From Seminibacterium arietis (GTDB lineage: Bacteria > Pseudomonadota > Gammaproteobacteria > Enterobacterales > Pasteurellaceae): a DNA stretch of 64,000 nucleotides. The DNA lies in NCBI RefSeq assembly GCF_042675725.1, contig NZ_JBHTJN010000008.1, forward strand, positions 186,001 to 250,000, given 5' to 3'. The notes under the pieces are model-generated. The model made no database searches. It was not told the DNA's origin and saw only the letters and a list, made by a program, of their open reading frames with translations. A program made the translations under genes and the position numbers. Of this stretch, positions 27,470-37,399 are shown piece by piece. Positions within the stretch are counted from its first letter, which is position 1, and the number at the start of each line of letters is the position of its first letter.

Positions 27470-28045
27470 ATGTATCAATCAGAAACAAAAATGACAAATC
27501 AAATTTTCAACGCAACTGAACGCCTCATGGCTTCGGAAGGATTGCATAGTTTATCTATGCACAAAATTGCAAAAGAAGCCAATATTTCACCTGGTACAAT
27601 TTATATTTATTTTAAAAACAAAGATGAACTATTGCGTCGATTTGCTCGTCAAATATTTGTTCTTTTTTCTGAAACGCTGGGAAAAAATTATGATGAAAGC
27701 TTATCATTTTTTGAGCAATATCGACGAATGTGGTGGAACATTTGGCATTTGCTAAAAGAAAATCCCATAATTGTAGTGAACATGAGTCAATATAAATCAC
27801 TACCCGCTTTCCATGAAACTTACATGGAGCATATAAAGCAAAGAGAAAAAGATTTTTGGGGACTATTTTGCCAAAGAGGTCATGAAGCAGGAGTATTATG
27901 TGATTTATCACCTGAGCTTTTGTTTTCCTTAGGCTTAAAAAGTGCCATAAATTTAGCATTGCAACAGCTTATGTTTAATCAAACATTATCTGATCAAGTT
28001 TTAGAAACTGTAATTGAAAGAACATGGCGTTCTATTCAAAAATAG
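27470..28045 (+). CDS. acrR: TetR/AcrR-family repressor of the efflux operon
   Basis: About 191 residues with the TetR-type helix-turn-helix near the N-terminus (HKIAKEANISPGTIYIYF) and a hydrophobic ligand-binding half. ATG 27470 (MYQSETK) or ATG 27491 (MTNQIF) fits; earlier starts at 27412-27416 would lie inside the operator. It precedes the periplasmic adaptor and RND pump genes in the same direction, so it likely represses all three until a drug or lipid binds. This matches H. influenzae HI0893-HI0895. Confidence 0.85.
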   Translation: MYQSETKMTNQIFNATERLMASEGLHSLSMHKIAKEANISPGTIYIYFKNKDELLRRFARQIFVLFSETLGKNYDESLSFFEQYRRMWWNIWHLLKENPIIVVNMSQYKSLPAFHETYMEHIKQREKDFWGLFCQRGHEAGVLCDLSPELLFSLGLKSAINLALQQLMFNQTLSDQVLETVIERTWRSIQK

Positions 28046-28083
28046 TTTTAAGTTTATTTATCTAGTCATCACGGAGTTTTTTT

Positions 28084-29301
28084 ATGAGTATCGATACTCA
28101 ACTTTCTAAGTCTAAACACTCTCATATTTTTTGGATGAAAATAGTCTTAGCAGTAATTGTGCTATGCTTTGTTAGTATGATTGTTGCAAATATTATGAAA
28201 GGAATTGCCACAGGTAAATACATAGCAGGTTTACCTGAAACAGCTCAACCAGTTACGGCAATGAAAATTGAAGGTACAGCGTGGACACCTGTAATTAAAA
28301 CTACTGGATTAGTTCGTCCCAATCAAGGAGCTATGCTAAGCTCGCAAATGCCTGGCACAGTAGCAAAAATCTTAGTTCAATCTGGACAAATGGTAAAAAA
28401 AGGTGATGTCTTAGTTGAATTAGATAATTCAGTTGAAATGGCAAACTTAGAATCAGCACAAGCAAGATTACCGTCAGTCAAACAAGCTTATCAACGCTAT
28501 CAAGCATTGTATAAAACTAAGAGCATTTCTCGTCAAGAATTGGATAATGCAAAGGCTACTTATGATACGCTAACTGCAAATATTGATTCATTAAAAGCTC
28601 AAATAAAACGTCGCCAAATTATTGCTCCTTTCGATGGTATGGCAGGGATTGTAAAAGTGAATATTGGACAATATGTCACCGTAGGAACTGAAATTGTGCG
28701 AGTAGAAGATAGAACTCAAATGAAAATTGATTTCTCTTTATCACAAAATCTACTAGAAAAGTTACATATTGGTCAAACTATCATTGCAACAATCGATGCA
28801 AATAAAAGCGAAACATTTAACGCAAAAATCACTGCAATAGAACCTGCAATCAATGTCACAACAGGATTAGTTGACTTACAAGCAACTTTTGAAGGCTCCG
28901 CTGCACAACAACTTTTATCTGGCATGTTTACACGTTTAAATATTGCTCTTCCCACTGAAAACAATCAAATTGTTGTCCCTCAAGTAGCAATAAGTTATAA
29001 CATGTATGGTGAAATTGCTTATGTGCTAACCGCACTTTCCTCAGAAGAAAAAGAAACTTTGTTGAATAACGATCATTTTCCTCATAAAGAACATATTGAT
29101 AATGTGTATCGTGCAAATCAAATTACTGTATTTACTAAAGATCGACAAGGTATCTATGCTCAATTGCAACCAAAAGGAATTAAATTAGGAGATTTAATTG
29201 TAACTGGGGGACAACAAAATTTAAGTAATGGTAGTCTAGTGATTGTTACCGATAAACAAGGCGTAGGCACAACAACACCAAAATTAAAATCAAACCTTTA
29301 A
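28084..29301 (+). CDS. acrA: RND efflux periplasmic adaptor (AcrA-type)
   Basis: A 405-residue membrane fusion protein. It has an N-terminal membrane anchor (about 18-40) and no lipobox, a lipoyl-like domain (GTVAKILVQSGQMVKKGDVL), a short helical hairpin (about 120-185) and a barrel domain. It links the inner-membrane pump to an outer-membrane TolC-type duct, which is not encoded here. GGAG precedes the ATG; 39 bp separate it from acrR and 22 bp from acrB. Confidence 0.9.
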   Translation: MSIDTQLSKSKHSHIFWMKIVLAVIVLCFVSMIVANIMKGIATGKYIAGLPETAQPVTAMKIEGTAWTPVIKTTGLVRPNQGAMLSSQMPGTVAKILVQSGQMVKKGDVLVELDNSVEMANLESAQARLPSVKQAYQRYQALYKTKSISRQELDNAKATYDTLTANIDSLKAQIKRRQIIAPFDGMAGIVKVNIGQYVTVGTEIVRVEDRTQMKIDFSLSQNLLEKLHIGQTIIATIDANKSETFNAKITAIEPAINVTTGLVDLQATFEGSAAQQLLSGMFTRLNIALPTENNQIVVPQVAISYNMYGEIAYVLTALSSEEKETLLNNDHFPHKEHIDNVYRANQITVFTKDRQGIYAQLQPKGIKLGDLIVTGGQQNLSNGSLVIVTDKQGVGTTTPKLKSNL

Positions 29302-29322
29302 TTTGAATTAGGAATAATACGA

Positions 29323-32300
29323 ATGAAATTTACAGATTTATTTATTCGTCGCCCTGTATTAGCTGTTTCTATTAGCTTGTTAATTATTATTTTAGGATTG
29401 CAAGCAATTACAAAACTAACAGTGCGTGAATATCCTAAAATGACAACAACTGTAATCAATGTTTCAACAGTTTATCCTGGTGCAGATGCAAATCTCATTC
29501 AGGCTTTTGTAACCTCTAAATTAGAAGAAGCTATTGCACAGGCTGATAATATTGATTACATGTCTTCTTCCAGTGTACCGAACCTATCACGAATCACTGT
29601 CAAAATGAAATTAAATACTGATCCAAGTGCAGCTTTATCTGATATTTTGGCAAAAGTGAATTCTGTTCGTTCTGCGTTACCAAAAGGCATTGAGGATCCT
29701 TCAATTACTTCCTCAACGGGAGGAACAGGGATCATGTTTATCAGTTTTCGTTCTAACCAATTAGACTCGAGTCAAGTCACTGACTACATTGAGAGAGTCG
29801 TTAAGCCTCAATTTTTTACTATTGAAGGAGTTGCAAAAGTCAATGTTTATGGTGATCAATATGCGATGAGAATTTGGTTAGATCCTCAGAAAATGGCATC
29901 ACAAAATTTATCTGCTCCTGAAGTGATGGCGGCATTGGCTTCTAATAATGTGCAGACAGCAGCTGGAAACGTAAATGGTTATTTTACGGTGTATAAAAAC
30001 AAAGTTGAAACAACAACAAATACCGTTGAAGATTTAAAAAATTTAGTTGTTTACTCTAAAAATGGTAAATTAGTACGCCTACGTGATATTGCTGAGGTAG
30101 AATTAAATAAACAATCTGATGGTGTTCGTGCTGTTGCAAATGGTTCTGAGTCTGTTGTATTAGCTATTGATCCAGCATCAACAGCAAACCCTTTAACTGT
30201 AGTCAAAAATATTCTACCTTTATATGAAAATATTAAGAAAAACTTACCAAGTAGCATTGAAACTAGTATTTTATATGACCGCACTATCGCAATTAATAAT
30301 TCAATTCAAGAAGTAGTTAAAACAATTTTAGAAGCAACAGTAATCGTACTGGTTGTAATAACGTTATTTATTGGTTCATTAAGAGCAATTTTAATCCCTG
30401 TAATTACTATTCCAATTTCATTAATTGGAGTCATTATGATATTACAGTTATTTGATTTTTCTATAAATTTAATGACGTTACTAGCGTTAATATTAGCAAT
30501 TGGTTTGGTGGTTGATGATGCTATCGTAGTGTTAGAAAATGTTGACCGCCATATTAAATTAGGCGAATCACCTTTCCGTGCTGCAATTATTGGTACTCGT
30601 GAAATTGCAATACCTGTTATTTCAATGACTATCTCATTAGTGGCTGTTTATTCTCCTATGGCATTAATGAGCGGGATTACAGGCTCATTATTTAAAGAAT
30701 TTGCTCTCACTTTAGCTGGTGCAGTTTTTATCTCAGGTATTGTAGCATTAACACTTTCACCAATGATGAGCAGTAAATTATTAAAAGCTCATACAAATCC
30801 ATCTAAATTAGAAGAATATATTGAGCGTGGTTTAAATAAACTTAACAATATTTATGAATATATTCTTAAATTAGTTATGCTAAATCGAAAATGTCTATTA
30901 GCATTTTCCATCGTTATTTTTGCTAGTTTACCTCTTTTATTCTATTCTTTACCTAGCGAGCTAACCCCTATAGAAGACAAAGGCGGCTTTATTGCTATTG
31001 GTACATCGCCTTCAAGCACAAATGTGGATTATGTACAAAGTGCGGTGAAAAATTATGAGAAAATTTTAACTGACACAGAAGAGGTTGAATTTTCACTCAT
31101 CATTTCAGGCGTGCCATCTCCAAATAAAGCATTAAGCATTATTACATTGAAAGATTGGAATAAACGAACACGTAGTCAAAGCGAAATTATAGCCCATTTA
31201 AATGCTCAAGCTAAGGCTATTCCTGAAATTACAGTGACTGCTTTTTCTTTCCCTGAAATTGAAACTGGAGAACAAGGGCCCCCAATTGGTTTTGTAATAA
31301 ATACTGCCAATAGCTACTCTGATTTAGCTAATGTAGCGGGAAGCTTTTTGCAAGAAATGAAAAAATCGGGAAAATTCGTGTTTTCATCTTTAGACTTAAA
31401 ATTTGACACAGCTCAAATGAAAATTACTGTTGATAAAGAAAAAGCTGGAACTTATGGCATTTCTATGCAACAAATTAGCAGAACATTAGGTAGCTATCTT
31501 TCTGCTGCAACAGTTACAAGAGTAGACATTGATGGCCGAGCTTATAAAGTAATTGCACAAGTTAAACGAGGAGATCGTTTAAGTCCTGAAAGCTTTGAAG
31601 GCTACTACTTAAAAGCAGCAAATGGACAATCTGTACCTCTCAGTAGTTTATTAACTGTAACCTTGGAATCTCAACCAAATGCATTACCACGTTTTAGCCA
31701 ATTAAACTCAGCTGTAATCAGTGCGGTACCTTCACCAACAATTAGTATCGGCGAAGCTGTTCAATGGTTGAAAGAAACTGCAAATGCTAAATTTCCACAA
31801 GGTTATAATTACGATTTCAAAGGTGAAGCTCGTCAGCTAGAACAAGAAGGCAATTCTTTATCTATGACTTTTGCATTAGCAGTAATCATTATTTTCTTAG
31901 TATTAGCTATTCAATTTGAATCTATTCGTGATCCTATTGTCATTATGATTTCTGTTCCGTTAGCCGTAAGCGGTGCGTTATTAACTTTAAATTTCTTTGG
32001 ATTCTTTGGTATAGCTGGTACAACCTTAAATATCTATTCACAGGTCGGTTTAATTACTTTAATTGGATTAATCACTAAACATGGAATTCTAATGTGTGAA
32101 GTGGCTAAAGAAGAACAATTACATAAGGGTAAAAATCGTATTGATGCGATTATGACAGCAGCAAAAGTGCGGTTACGTCCAATTCTAATGACGACAGCAG
32201 CAATGATCGCGGGGCTTATTCCATTATTATATGCTTCGGGAGCAGGAGCTGTCTCTCGCTTTAGTATTGGTATCGTGATTATTTCAGGACTAGCAATTGG

Positions 32301-32394
32301 CACACTATTCACATTATTTGTACTGCCAGTGATTTATTCTTATATTGCTAGTGAACACAAACCTCTACAAGAATTTGATGAAAACATAAAATAG
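29323..32394 (+). CDS. acrB: RND multidrug efflux transporter (AcrB-type)
   Basis: A 1023-residue proton-driven pump of the HAE1 RND family. It starts MKFTDLFIRRPVLA, a standard first transmembrane segment, has twelve predicted membrane segments and two large periplasmic loops, and TM4 carries the proton-relay pair in GLVVDDAIVVLEN. It is probably a trimer in the inner membrane exporting drugs, dyes or bile salts. Sequence alone does not fix its substrates. Confidence 0.93.
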   Translation: MKFTDLFIRRPVLAVSISLLIIILGLQAITKLTVREYPKMTTTVINVSTVYPGADANLIQAFVTSKLEEAIAQADNIDYMSSSSVPNLSRITVKMKLNTDPSAALSDILAKVNSVRSALPKGIEDPSITSSTGGTGIMFISFRSNQLDSSQVTDYIERVVKPQFFTIEGVAKVNVYGDQYAMRIWLDPQKMASQNLSAPEVMAALASNNVQTAAGNVNGYFTVYKNKVETTTNTVEDLKNLVVYSKNGKLVRLRDIAEVELNKQSDGVRAVANGSESVVLAIDPASTANPLTVVKNILPLYENIKKNLPSSIETSILYDRTIAINNSIQEVVKTILEATVIVLVVITLFIGSLRAILIPVITIPISLIGVIMILQLFDFSINLMTLLALILAIGLVVDDAIVVLENVDRHIKLGESPFRAAIIGTREIAIPVISMTISLVAVYSPMALMSGITGSLFKEFALTLAGAVFISGIVALTLSPMMSSKLLKAHTNPSKLEEYIERGLNKLNNIYEYILKLVMLNRKCLLAFSIVIFASLPLLFYSLPSELTPIEDKGGFIAIGTSPSSTNVDYVQSAVKNYEKILTDTEEVEFSLIISGVPSPNKALSIITLKDWNKRTRSQSEIIAHLNAQAKAIPEITVTAFSFPEIETGEQGPPIGFVINTANSYSDLANVAGSFLQEMKKSGKFVFSSLDLKFDTAQMKITVDKEKAGTYGISMQQISRTLGSYLSAATVTRVDIDGRAYKVIAQVKRGDRLSPESFEGYYLKAANGQSVPLSSLLTVTLESQPNALPRFSQLNSAVISAVPSPTISIGEAVQWLKETANAKFPQGYNYDFKGEARQLEQEGNSLSMTFALAVIIIFLVLAIQFESIRDPIVIMISVPLAVSGALLTLNFFGFFGIAGTTLNIYSQVGLITLIGLITKHGILMCEVAKEEQLHKGKNRIDAIMTAAKVRLRPILMTTAAMIAGLIPLLYASGAGAVSRFSIGIVIISGLAIGTLFTLFVLPVIYSYIASEHKPLQEFDENIK

Positions 32395-32413
32395 CATTTT
32401 ATCTACTCATACT

Positions 32414-32440
32414 TTATCCACGACCTTCGGGACGTGGATA
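32414..32440. other. Hairpin with UUCG-type loop after acrB
   Basis: TATCCACG and CGTGGATA flank CC-TTCG-GG, giving a stable stem with one A/A mismatch and a cUUCGg tetraloop. There is no T run after it, so it is not a standard terminator. It could protect or end the acrB transcript. Confidence 0.45.
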
Positions 32441-32525
32441 TAAGGAATGAGATAAGACAGATCGCTTTTTCACTATCCAATATTTGTTTTCAGTAAATTT
32501 ACTATTTATTTAACCATTAAAATAA

Positions 32526-33905
32526 TCAATCACAAGGAACAATTTTTATTGCCAATCCACCTGTAGATGTTTCACGATACTTTGCGTTCATGTCTTTACC
32601 TGTTTCTAACATTGTTTCAATTACTTTATCAAGTGTGACTCGAGGCGAGCTAGTACGCAATAAGCTAATTCTACTAGCATTAATCGCTTTTACAGCAGCA
32701 ATAGCATTTCGTTCGATGCAAGGAACTTGAACTTGTCCGCCCACAGGATCACAAGTTAACCCTAAATTATGTTCCATTGCAATTTCTGCGGCAATGCAAA
32801 CTTGTAATGGTGTTCCTCCCATAATTTCTGTTAATCCAGCTGCTGCCATAGAACAAGCAACACCTATTTCACCTTGACACCCGACTTCTGCACCTGAAAT
32901 AGAAGCATTCATTTTATAAAGCGATCCTATGACGCTAGTAACTAATAAGTAGCGCTCTACAATATCTACCGTCAATTCACCAATAAACTTACCATAGTAA
33001 GCTAATACTGCTGGAACAATACCGCATGCACCGTTAGTTGGGGCAGTCACTACTCTCCCACCCGCAGCATTTTCTTCATTTACAGCAAACGCATACATAT
33101 TAACCCAATCAATCACTCTCATGGGATCTGTAGTCAAATTAATTTGTGATTCTAAACGACGACGAAGAGCGGCTGCTCGGCGAACTACTTTTAATGGACC
33201 TTGTAATAATCCCTCCGTCTGTAGTCCTCTCTCAATACAAGTTTCCATTGTATGCCAAACTTTTGCAAGATAGTCGGAAATTTCTTGTTTAGAATGTAAA
33301 GCTAATTCATTTTTCCAAACAATCGAAGAAAGAGGAAGCCCTTGTTCTTCACAATGTTTAACTAAATCTGCCGCATTTTTATAAGGATATGGTACTGAAT
33401 TATCGCTTTCTCCAGTTTGGTCAAAGTGTTCTTCATCAACGATGAATCCTCCTCCAATGGAATAATAAGTTTTTTTCAACAATTCAATACCATTTTCAAA
33501 GGCACGAAAAGTCAGTCCATTTTCATGGAGAGGTAAAAATGTTTTATGAAAACGCATATGTAAGTTAATATTAAAGTCTATTGTTTTACTATGCTCTGGG
33601 CTTGCTTCTGCAAGAACAATCTTACGATCACGTTTGATTTTTTCAATAATTGATTCAATTCGCTCAATATCCACATTATCAGGTAAATATCCCATTACCC
33701 CCATAATACAAGCAATATCTGTATTATGCCCATGTCCAGTGAGAGAAAGAGAACCATAAATATCGATTACTAATCGATTTGTTTTGATCAAAAAATTACT
33801 ATCGACTAATTCATCAATAAAAGTTTTACCAGCTTTCATTGGACCAACTGTATGTGAGCTAGATGGACCAATGCCCACTTTAAACATATCAAATATACTA
33901 ATCAT
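32526..33905 (-). CDS. sdaA: L-serine dehydratase (4Fe-4S)
   Basis: A 459-residue cytosolic enzyme deaminating serine to pyruvate and ammonia. GPSSSHTVGPM begins the beta domain; cysteines in TNGACGI, EVGCQGE and LTCDPVGG hold the 4Fe-4S cluster of the single-chain type. GAAGAAAAT precedes the ATG. A serine transporter (sdaC) is not next to it here. Confidence 0.95.
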   Translation of the reverse strand: MISIFDMFKVGIGPSSSHTVGPMKAGKTFIDELVDSNFLIKTNRLVIDIYGSLSLTGHGHNTDIACIMGVMGYLPDNVDIERIESIIEKIKRDRKIVLAEASPEHSKTIDFNINLHMRFHKTFLPLHENGLTFRAFENGIELLKKTYYSIGGGFIVDEEHFDQTGESDNSVPYPYKNAADLVKHCEEQGLPLSSIVWKNELALHSKQEISDYLAKVWHTMETCIERGLQTEGLLQGPLKVVRRAAALRRRLESQINLTTDPMRVIDWVNMYAFAVNEENAAGGRVVTAPTNGACGIVPAVLAYYGKFIGELTVDIVERYLLVTSVIGSLYKMNASISGAEVGCQGEIGVACSMAAAGLTEIMGGTPLQVCIAAEIAMEHNLGLTCDPVGGQVQVPCIERNAIAAVKAINASRISLLRTSSPRVTLDKVIETMLETGKDMNAKYRETSTGGLAIKIVPCD

Positions 33906-33969
33906 ATTTTCTTCAAATTCTTAAAAAAAGTGCGGTCAATTTAAAACAAATATTCTCAAAAAAAGAGTT

Positions 33970-33975
33970 ATTATA
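33970..33975 (-). promoter_or_regulatory. sdaA -10 element (candidate)
   Basis: TATAAT on the minus strand about 65 bp upstream of the sdaA ATG, with an AT-rich but poor -35. An uptake signal lies in the leader. Confidence 0.5.
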
Positions 33976-34039
33976 CGCGGTAAAATTTAATTTTAAATGA
34001 GGAAATTGCTACGCTAAAACTTTATTGAAAATAAAATGA

Positions 34040-34154
34040 GAACAACCGCAAAATAGTTTAATTTCACGGAAGTTGTTCATCATTTAGTCTGATTTCAAAT
34101 TTAAAGGCTTTGCGTACTAGCATTACACAAAGCTAGACTAGTTACATTTGAAAT
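34040..34154. other. Structured intergenic region between sdaA and murA
   Basis: GAACAAC (34040-34046) pairs with GTTGTTC (34072-34078). ATTTCAAAT (34092-34100) pairs with ATTTGAAAT (34146-34154), and inside that GCTTTG pairs with CAAAGC. No frame is convincing. It could be an RNA or an element remnant; I do not recognise it. Confidence 0.35.
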
Positions 34155-34257
34155 GGCTCTATACTTATACCTTATATCTCAGTTAGTTAGAGCGTAAATA
34201 AATAAGACTCGAAAAAATTAACCGTTTTTGACCGCACTTTTAATGAGAAGCAACATT

Positions 34258-35541
34258 TTATGCTATTGTCTCATTTTCATTACTAGAAAAACGCTCAATC
34301 CTTGCTCCTAAACAACGCAATTTTTCTTCAATATGTTCATAACCTCGATCAATATGATAAATACGATCAACAATTGTTTCACCGCTGGCAACACAGCCCG
34401 CTAGAACCAAGCTAATAGAAGCCCGTAGATCTGTTGCCATCACTTCTGCCCCGCTTAAAGATTCTACCCCTTGACAAACAGCAGTGTTACCTTCAACCTC
34501 TGCTTTTCCTCCCATACGAATAAGCTCTGGAATATGCATAAAACGATTTTCAAAAATTGTTTCTGTAATAATTCCTGTTCCCTGTGCTACCATATTAAGT
34601 AAAGTAAACTGTGCTTGCATATCTGTAGGAAACCCTGGGTAAGGCGAAGTCCGAATGTTGACTGCTTTTGGTCTACGCCCAAACATATTCAACGTAATAC
34701 TATCTTCTGTAACGTCAATTTGAGCCCCCGCTTCTCGTAGCTTGTCAATCACGGCATCAAGTGTATCTGCTTTAGTATTTTTACAACAAATACAACCACC
34801 AGAAATAGCTCCAGCAACTAAAAAAGTACCTGTTTCAATTCGATCTGCTACAATGCGATGTTCTCCACCACCGAGTTTTTCTACACCTTCTATACTGATA
34901 GAGTCTGTTCCTGCACCAGAAATTTTCGCACCCAATGTATTAAGAAAAACCGCTGTATCAACAACCTCAGGTTCTCTCGCAGCATTTTCAATTACCGTTG
35001 TACCTTTAGCCAAAGTTGCCGCAATCATAATAGATAAAGTTGCTCCTACGCTTACTTTTTCCATTACGATTCGAGTCCCTTTCAATCGTCCATCAACTGT
35101 TGCTTTGACATATCCATCTGCTAAACTAATTCTCGCTCCCAAACGCTCTAAACCACTAATGTGCATATCCACTGGTCTTGCTCCAATAGAACAACCACCA
35201 GGTAAAGAAACTTGTCCTTGATTAAAACGAGCAACCAAAGGTGCTAATGCCCAAATTGATGCACGCATAGTTTTCACCAATTCATAAGGGGCAATAAAAT
35301 GATCGACGTTTGAAGCATCTAAATGAACAGCACCTTGTTCATCACGTTCCACTATTACGCCTAAACGACGTAAAATTTCAAAAGCTGTATCAATATCTTT
35401 AAGTTCTGGCACATTTGTTAATGTAACAGGTTTTTCTGCTAAAATTGCAGCAAATAAAATAGGTAATGCCGCATTTTTTGCTCCTGAAATATTTACTGTA
35501 CCATCTAAGCGAGATTGTCCATAAACACGAAATTTTTGCAT
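34258..35541 (-). CDS. murA: UDP-GlcNAc enolpyruvyl transferase
   Basis: A 427-residue cytosolic enzyme for the first committed step of peptidoglycan synthesis, transferring enolpyruvate from PEP to UDP-GlcNAc. The catalytic, fosfomycin-target cysteine lies in PGGCSIGARPVD. It is the last gene of the mla-ibaG-murA cluster, 25 bp after ibaG, the conserved gamma-proteobacterial order. Confidence 0.97.
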   Translation of the reverse strand: MQKFRVYGQSRLDGTVNISGAKNAALPILFAAILAEKPVTLTNVPELKDIDTAFEILRRLGVIVERDEQGAVHLDASNVDHFIAPYELVKTMRASIWALAPLVARFNQGQVSLPGGCSIGARPVDMHISGLERLGARISLADGYVKATVDGRLKGTRIVMEKVSVGATLSIMIAATLAKGTTVIENAAREPEVVDTAVFLNTLGAKISGAGTDSISIEGVEKLGGGEHRIVADRIETGTFLVAGAISGGCICCKNTKADTLDAVIDKLREAGAQIDVTEDSITLNMFGRRPKAVNIRTSPYPGFPTDMQAQFTLLNMVAQGTGIITETIFENRFMHIPELIRMGGKAEVEGNTAVCQGVESLSGAEVMATDLRASISLVLAGCVASGETIVDRIYHIDRGYEHIEEKLRCLGARIERFSSNENETIA

Positions 35542-35566
35542 AATTTAATTGTCCACAACTTAATAA

Positions 35567-35818
35567 TTACAGGTTAAACAAGCGTTCTCGCTTCCATTTT
35601 TCTTTAGTAAAAGTTTTAATAGTGAGAGCATGAATTTCTCCACTTGCGAAATAATCCATCAAAGGAGCATACACAGTTTGTTGTTGTTTCAATCTTGACA
35701 GTGCAGCTATCTCATCACTGACGACAATCACGCCGAAGTGCGAATTCTCACCTTGCACATAAACTTCATCAAGATTTAAAGATTGTTTCAAAATTTGTTC
35801 AATTTTTTCGGTATCCAT
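35567..35818 (-). CDS. ibaG: BolA-family protein IbaG
   Basis: An 83-residue BolA-like protein (YrbA). BolA proteins work with monothiol glutaredoxins on Fe-S cluster handling and stress. The histidine in ENSHFGV is the conserved cluster ligand. Its start overlaps the mlaB stop by one base, so it is co-translated with mlaB and murA. Confidence 0.92.
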   Translation of the reverse strand: MDTEKIEQILKQSLNLDEVYVQGENSHFGVIVVSDEIAALSRLKQQQTVYAPLMDYFASGEIHALTIKTFTKEKWKRERLFNL

Positions 35819-36174
35819 TAATAATCTGTTCCGTTATGTTGTAAAAAAGGGCTTAACCAACAAGATAAGCCAAAAAGATCTGCCAACGTAAGTAGTTGAG
35901 AGGGGGCATTAATTATTTTTTGTCCATAGATGTGCTGGTTTTGACAATAGTGAATGAAATCACATAATAATGCAAAACCTACACTATCGATACGCTCTAG
36001 TGCAGCTAGATCCCAACTGATTTGACGATTTGCAATATTCTGCACTGACAAAAGTTCAGAACGCTGTTGCCATAGGAGCAGTAATCTTGCAACTGATAAC
36101 TGCCCTTTGAGACGAATGATGATTTTATCATCATTTTGCTCCAAATCCCATGCTAACTTTTGCTCCTGATACAT
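35818..36174 (-). CDS. mlaB: Lipid-asymmetry STAS protein MlaB
   Basis: A 118-residue STAS-domain protein, the cytosolic subunit that stabilises the MlaFE ABC transporter. DLAALERIDSVGFALLCDF is the STAS motif region. Three bases separate it from mlaC and it overlaps ibaG. Confidence 0.85.
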   Translation of the reverse strand: MYQEQKLAWDLEQNDDKIIIRLKGQLSVARLLLLWQQRSELLSVQNIANRQISWDLAALERIDSVGFALLCDFIHYCQNQHIYGQKIINAPSQLLTLADLFGLSCWLSPFLQHNGTDY

Positions 36175-36177
36175 CGA

Positions 36178-36825
36178 TTATTTACCTAAAGTCACGGCTA
36201 CATCTGCTGCTTTTTTCACTTGTTTAGTCAAGGCTTCAATTCCATCTTTACGTAAAATACCGCTCCATTCTTGCTTTTTAGTTTCAACCATACTTACGCC
36301 CTCTGCAGCCATATCATAAACTTGCCATTGACCAGTTTTGCTATTCTTACGCCAGAAAAAATTTAAATTAATTGGTGCTGTATTTTTTCCCGCTAAAACT
36401 TTGACCCGAATACTCACTTGATTATCAGCAACATTTTTCGGATTTTCAATTTGAATTTGTTGATTTTTATAAAGCGTCAATGCCTGTGCATAAGATTGCT
36501 CAATAAACCGTTCAAACTCAACAAAAAAAGCTTGTCTTTGTTGTGGTGTAGTACTTTTAAAGTACTGTCCTAAAACTAGCGATCCCGCGTAATTTACATG
36601 TACATAAGGCATTAAATGTTGCTTAACTAATGTTTTTAAAAAATTTGGATCTTGTTGAATTTTGCTTTGATGAACAGCGATATCACCAAACAATCGATCT
36701 GATGCTTGTTGCATTAATACATATGGATTATCTTGAGCAAAGGCCTGAACAGCAAAAAGTGCGGTAATAACCGCTATTATTTTTGCTAATCCGTTAGTTA
36801 ATTTTGACTTGATATTTTCCAACAT
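36178..36825 (-). CDS. mlaC: Periplasmic phospholipid carrier MlaC
   Basis: 215 residues with a signal peptide (VITALFAVQAFAQ, cleaved after AFA) and the MlaC/Ttg2 fold (ILRKDGIEALTKQVKKAA at the C-terminus). It carries mislocalised phospholipid through the periplasm between the outer-membrane MlaA and MlaFEDB. Confidence 0.93.
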   Translation of the reverse strand: MLENIKSKLTNGLAKIIAVITALFAVQAFAQDNPYVLMQQASDRLFGDIAVHQSKIQQDPNFLKTLVKQHLMPYVHVNYAGSLVLGQYFKSTTPQQRQAFFVEFERFIEQSYAQALTLYKNQQIQIENPKNVADNQVSIRVKVLAGKNTAPINLNFFWRKNSKTGQWQVYDMAAEGVSMVETKKQEWSGILRKDGIEALTKQVKKAADVAVTLGK

Positions 36826-36866
36826 AATTTACTCCTATTGTTGAATTTATTTAATTTCTACCGCAC

Positions 36867-37364
36867 TTATTCTGCGACATCATTTTTTTCACTTTTATTT
36901 TTATCACCATATAAAAACTGCCCAACCAAGTCTTCTAAAACCATTGCAGGCTTCGTATCCACAACTTTACTTCCCTCTTTGAGCATTTGTGTTGTTTCTC
37001 CGTCATCAAAACCAACGCTAAGGGAAATATATTGTTCCCCCAATAAACCTGAGGTTTTAATTGATAATGAACTATTATCTGGTAATTGATTATATCGCTT
37101 ATCTATAGCTATTTTAACTTCTGGTAAATAAGTTTGTGGATCAAGCTCAATCGCAGTTACTCGTCCAATTACAACACCTCCTATCTTTAAAGGAGCCCGT
37201 ACTTTTAGACCACCGATGTTATCAAAAGTAGCTCTAATCTCATAAGATTCAGATTTACTTAGTCCTTGTACATTCGCAACTTGTAATCCTAAAAAAATAC
37301 AAGCCACAATAGAAGTTAGTAAGAATAATCCCACCCAAAATTCGTATTTTACTGTTTTTCGCAT
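36867..37364 (-). CDS. mlaD: MCE-domain protein MlaD
   Basis: 165 residues: one N-terminal membrane segment and a single MCE domain (YEIRATFDNIGGLKVRAPLK, then VIGRVTAIELDP). It is a hexameric ring attached to MlaE that passes phospholipid from MlaC. The acidic/lysine tail is variable in the family. Confidence 0.93.
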   Translation of the reverse strand: MRKTVKYEFWVGLFLLTSIVACIFLGLQVANVQGLSKSESYEIRATFDNIGGLKVRAPLKIGGVVIGRVTAIELDPQTYLPEVKIAIDKRYNQLPDNSSLSIKTSGLLGEQYISLSVGFDDGETTQMLKEGSKVVDTKPAMVLEDLVGQFLYGDKNKSEKNDVAE

Positions 37365-37399
37365 AAATTACCTTATATCTATACTTTTATATTTCTAAT

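Noticed and set aside
32414..32440. Intrinsic terminator after acrB
   Set aside because: Stable hairpin but no T run on either side, so kept only as a hairpin.
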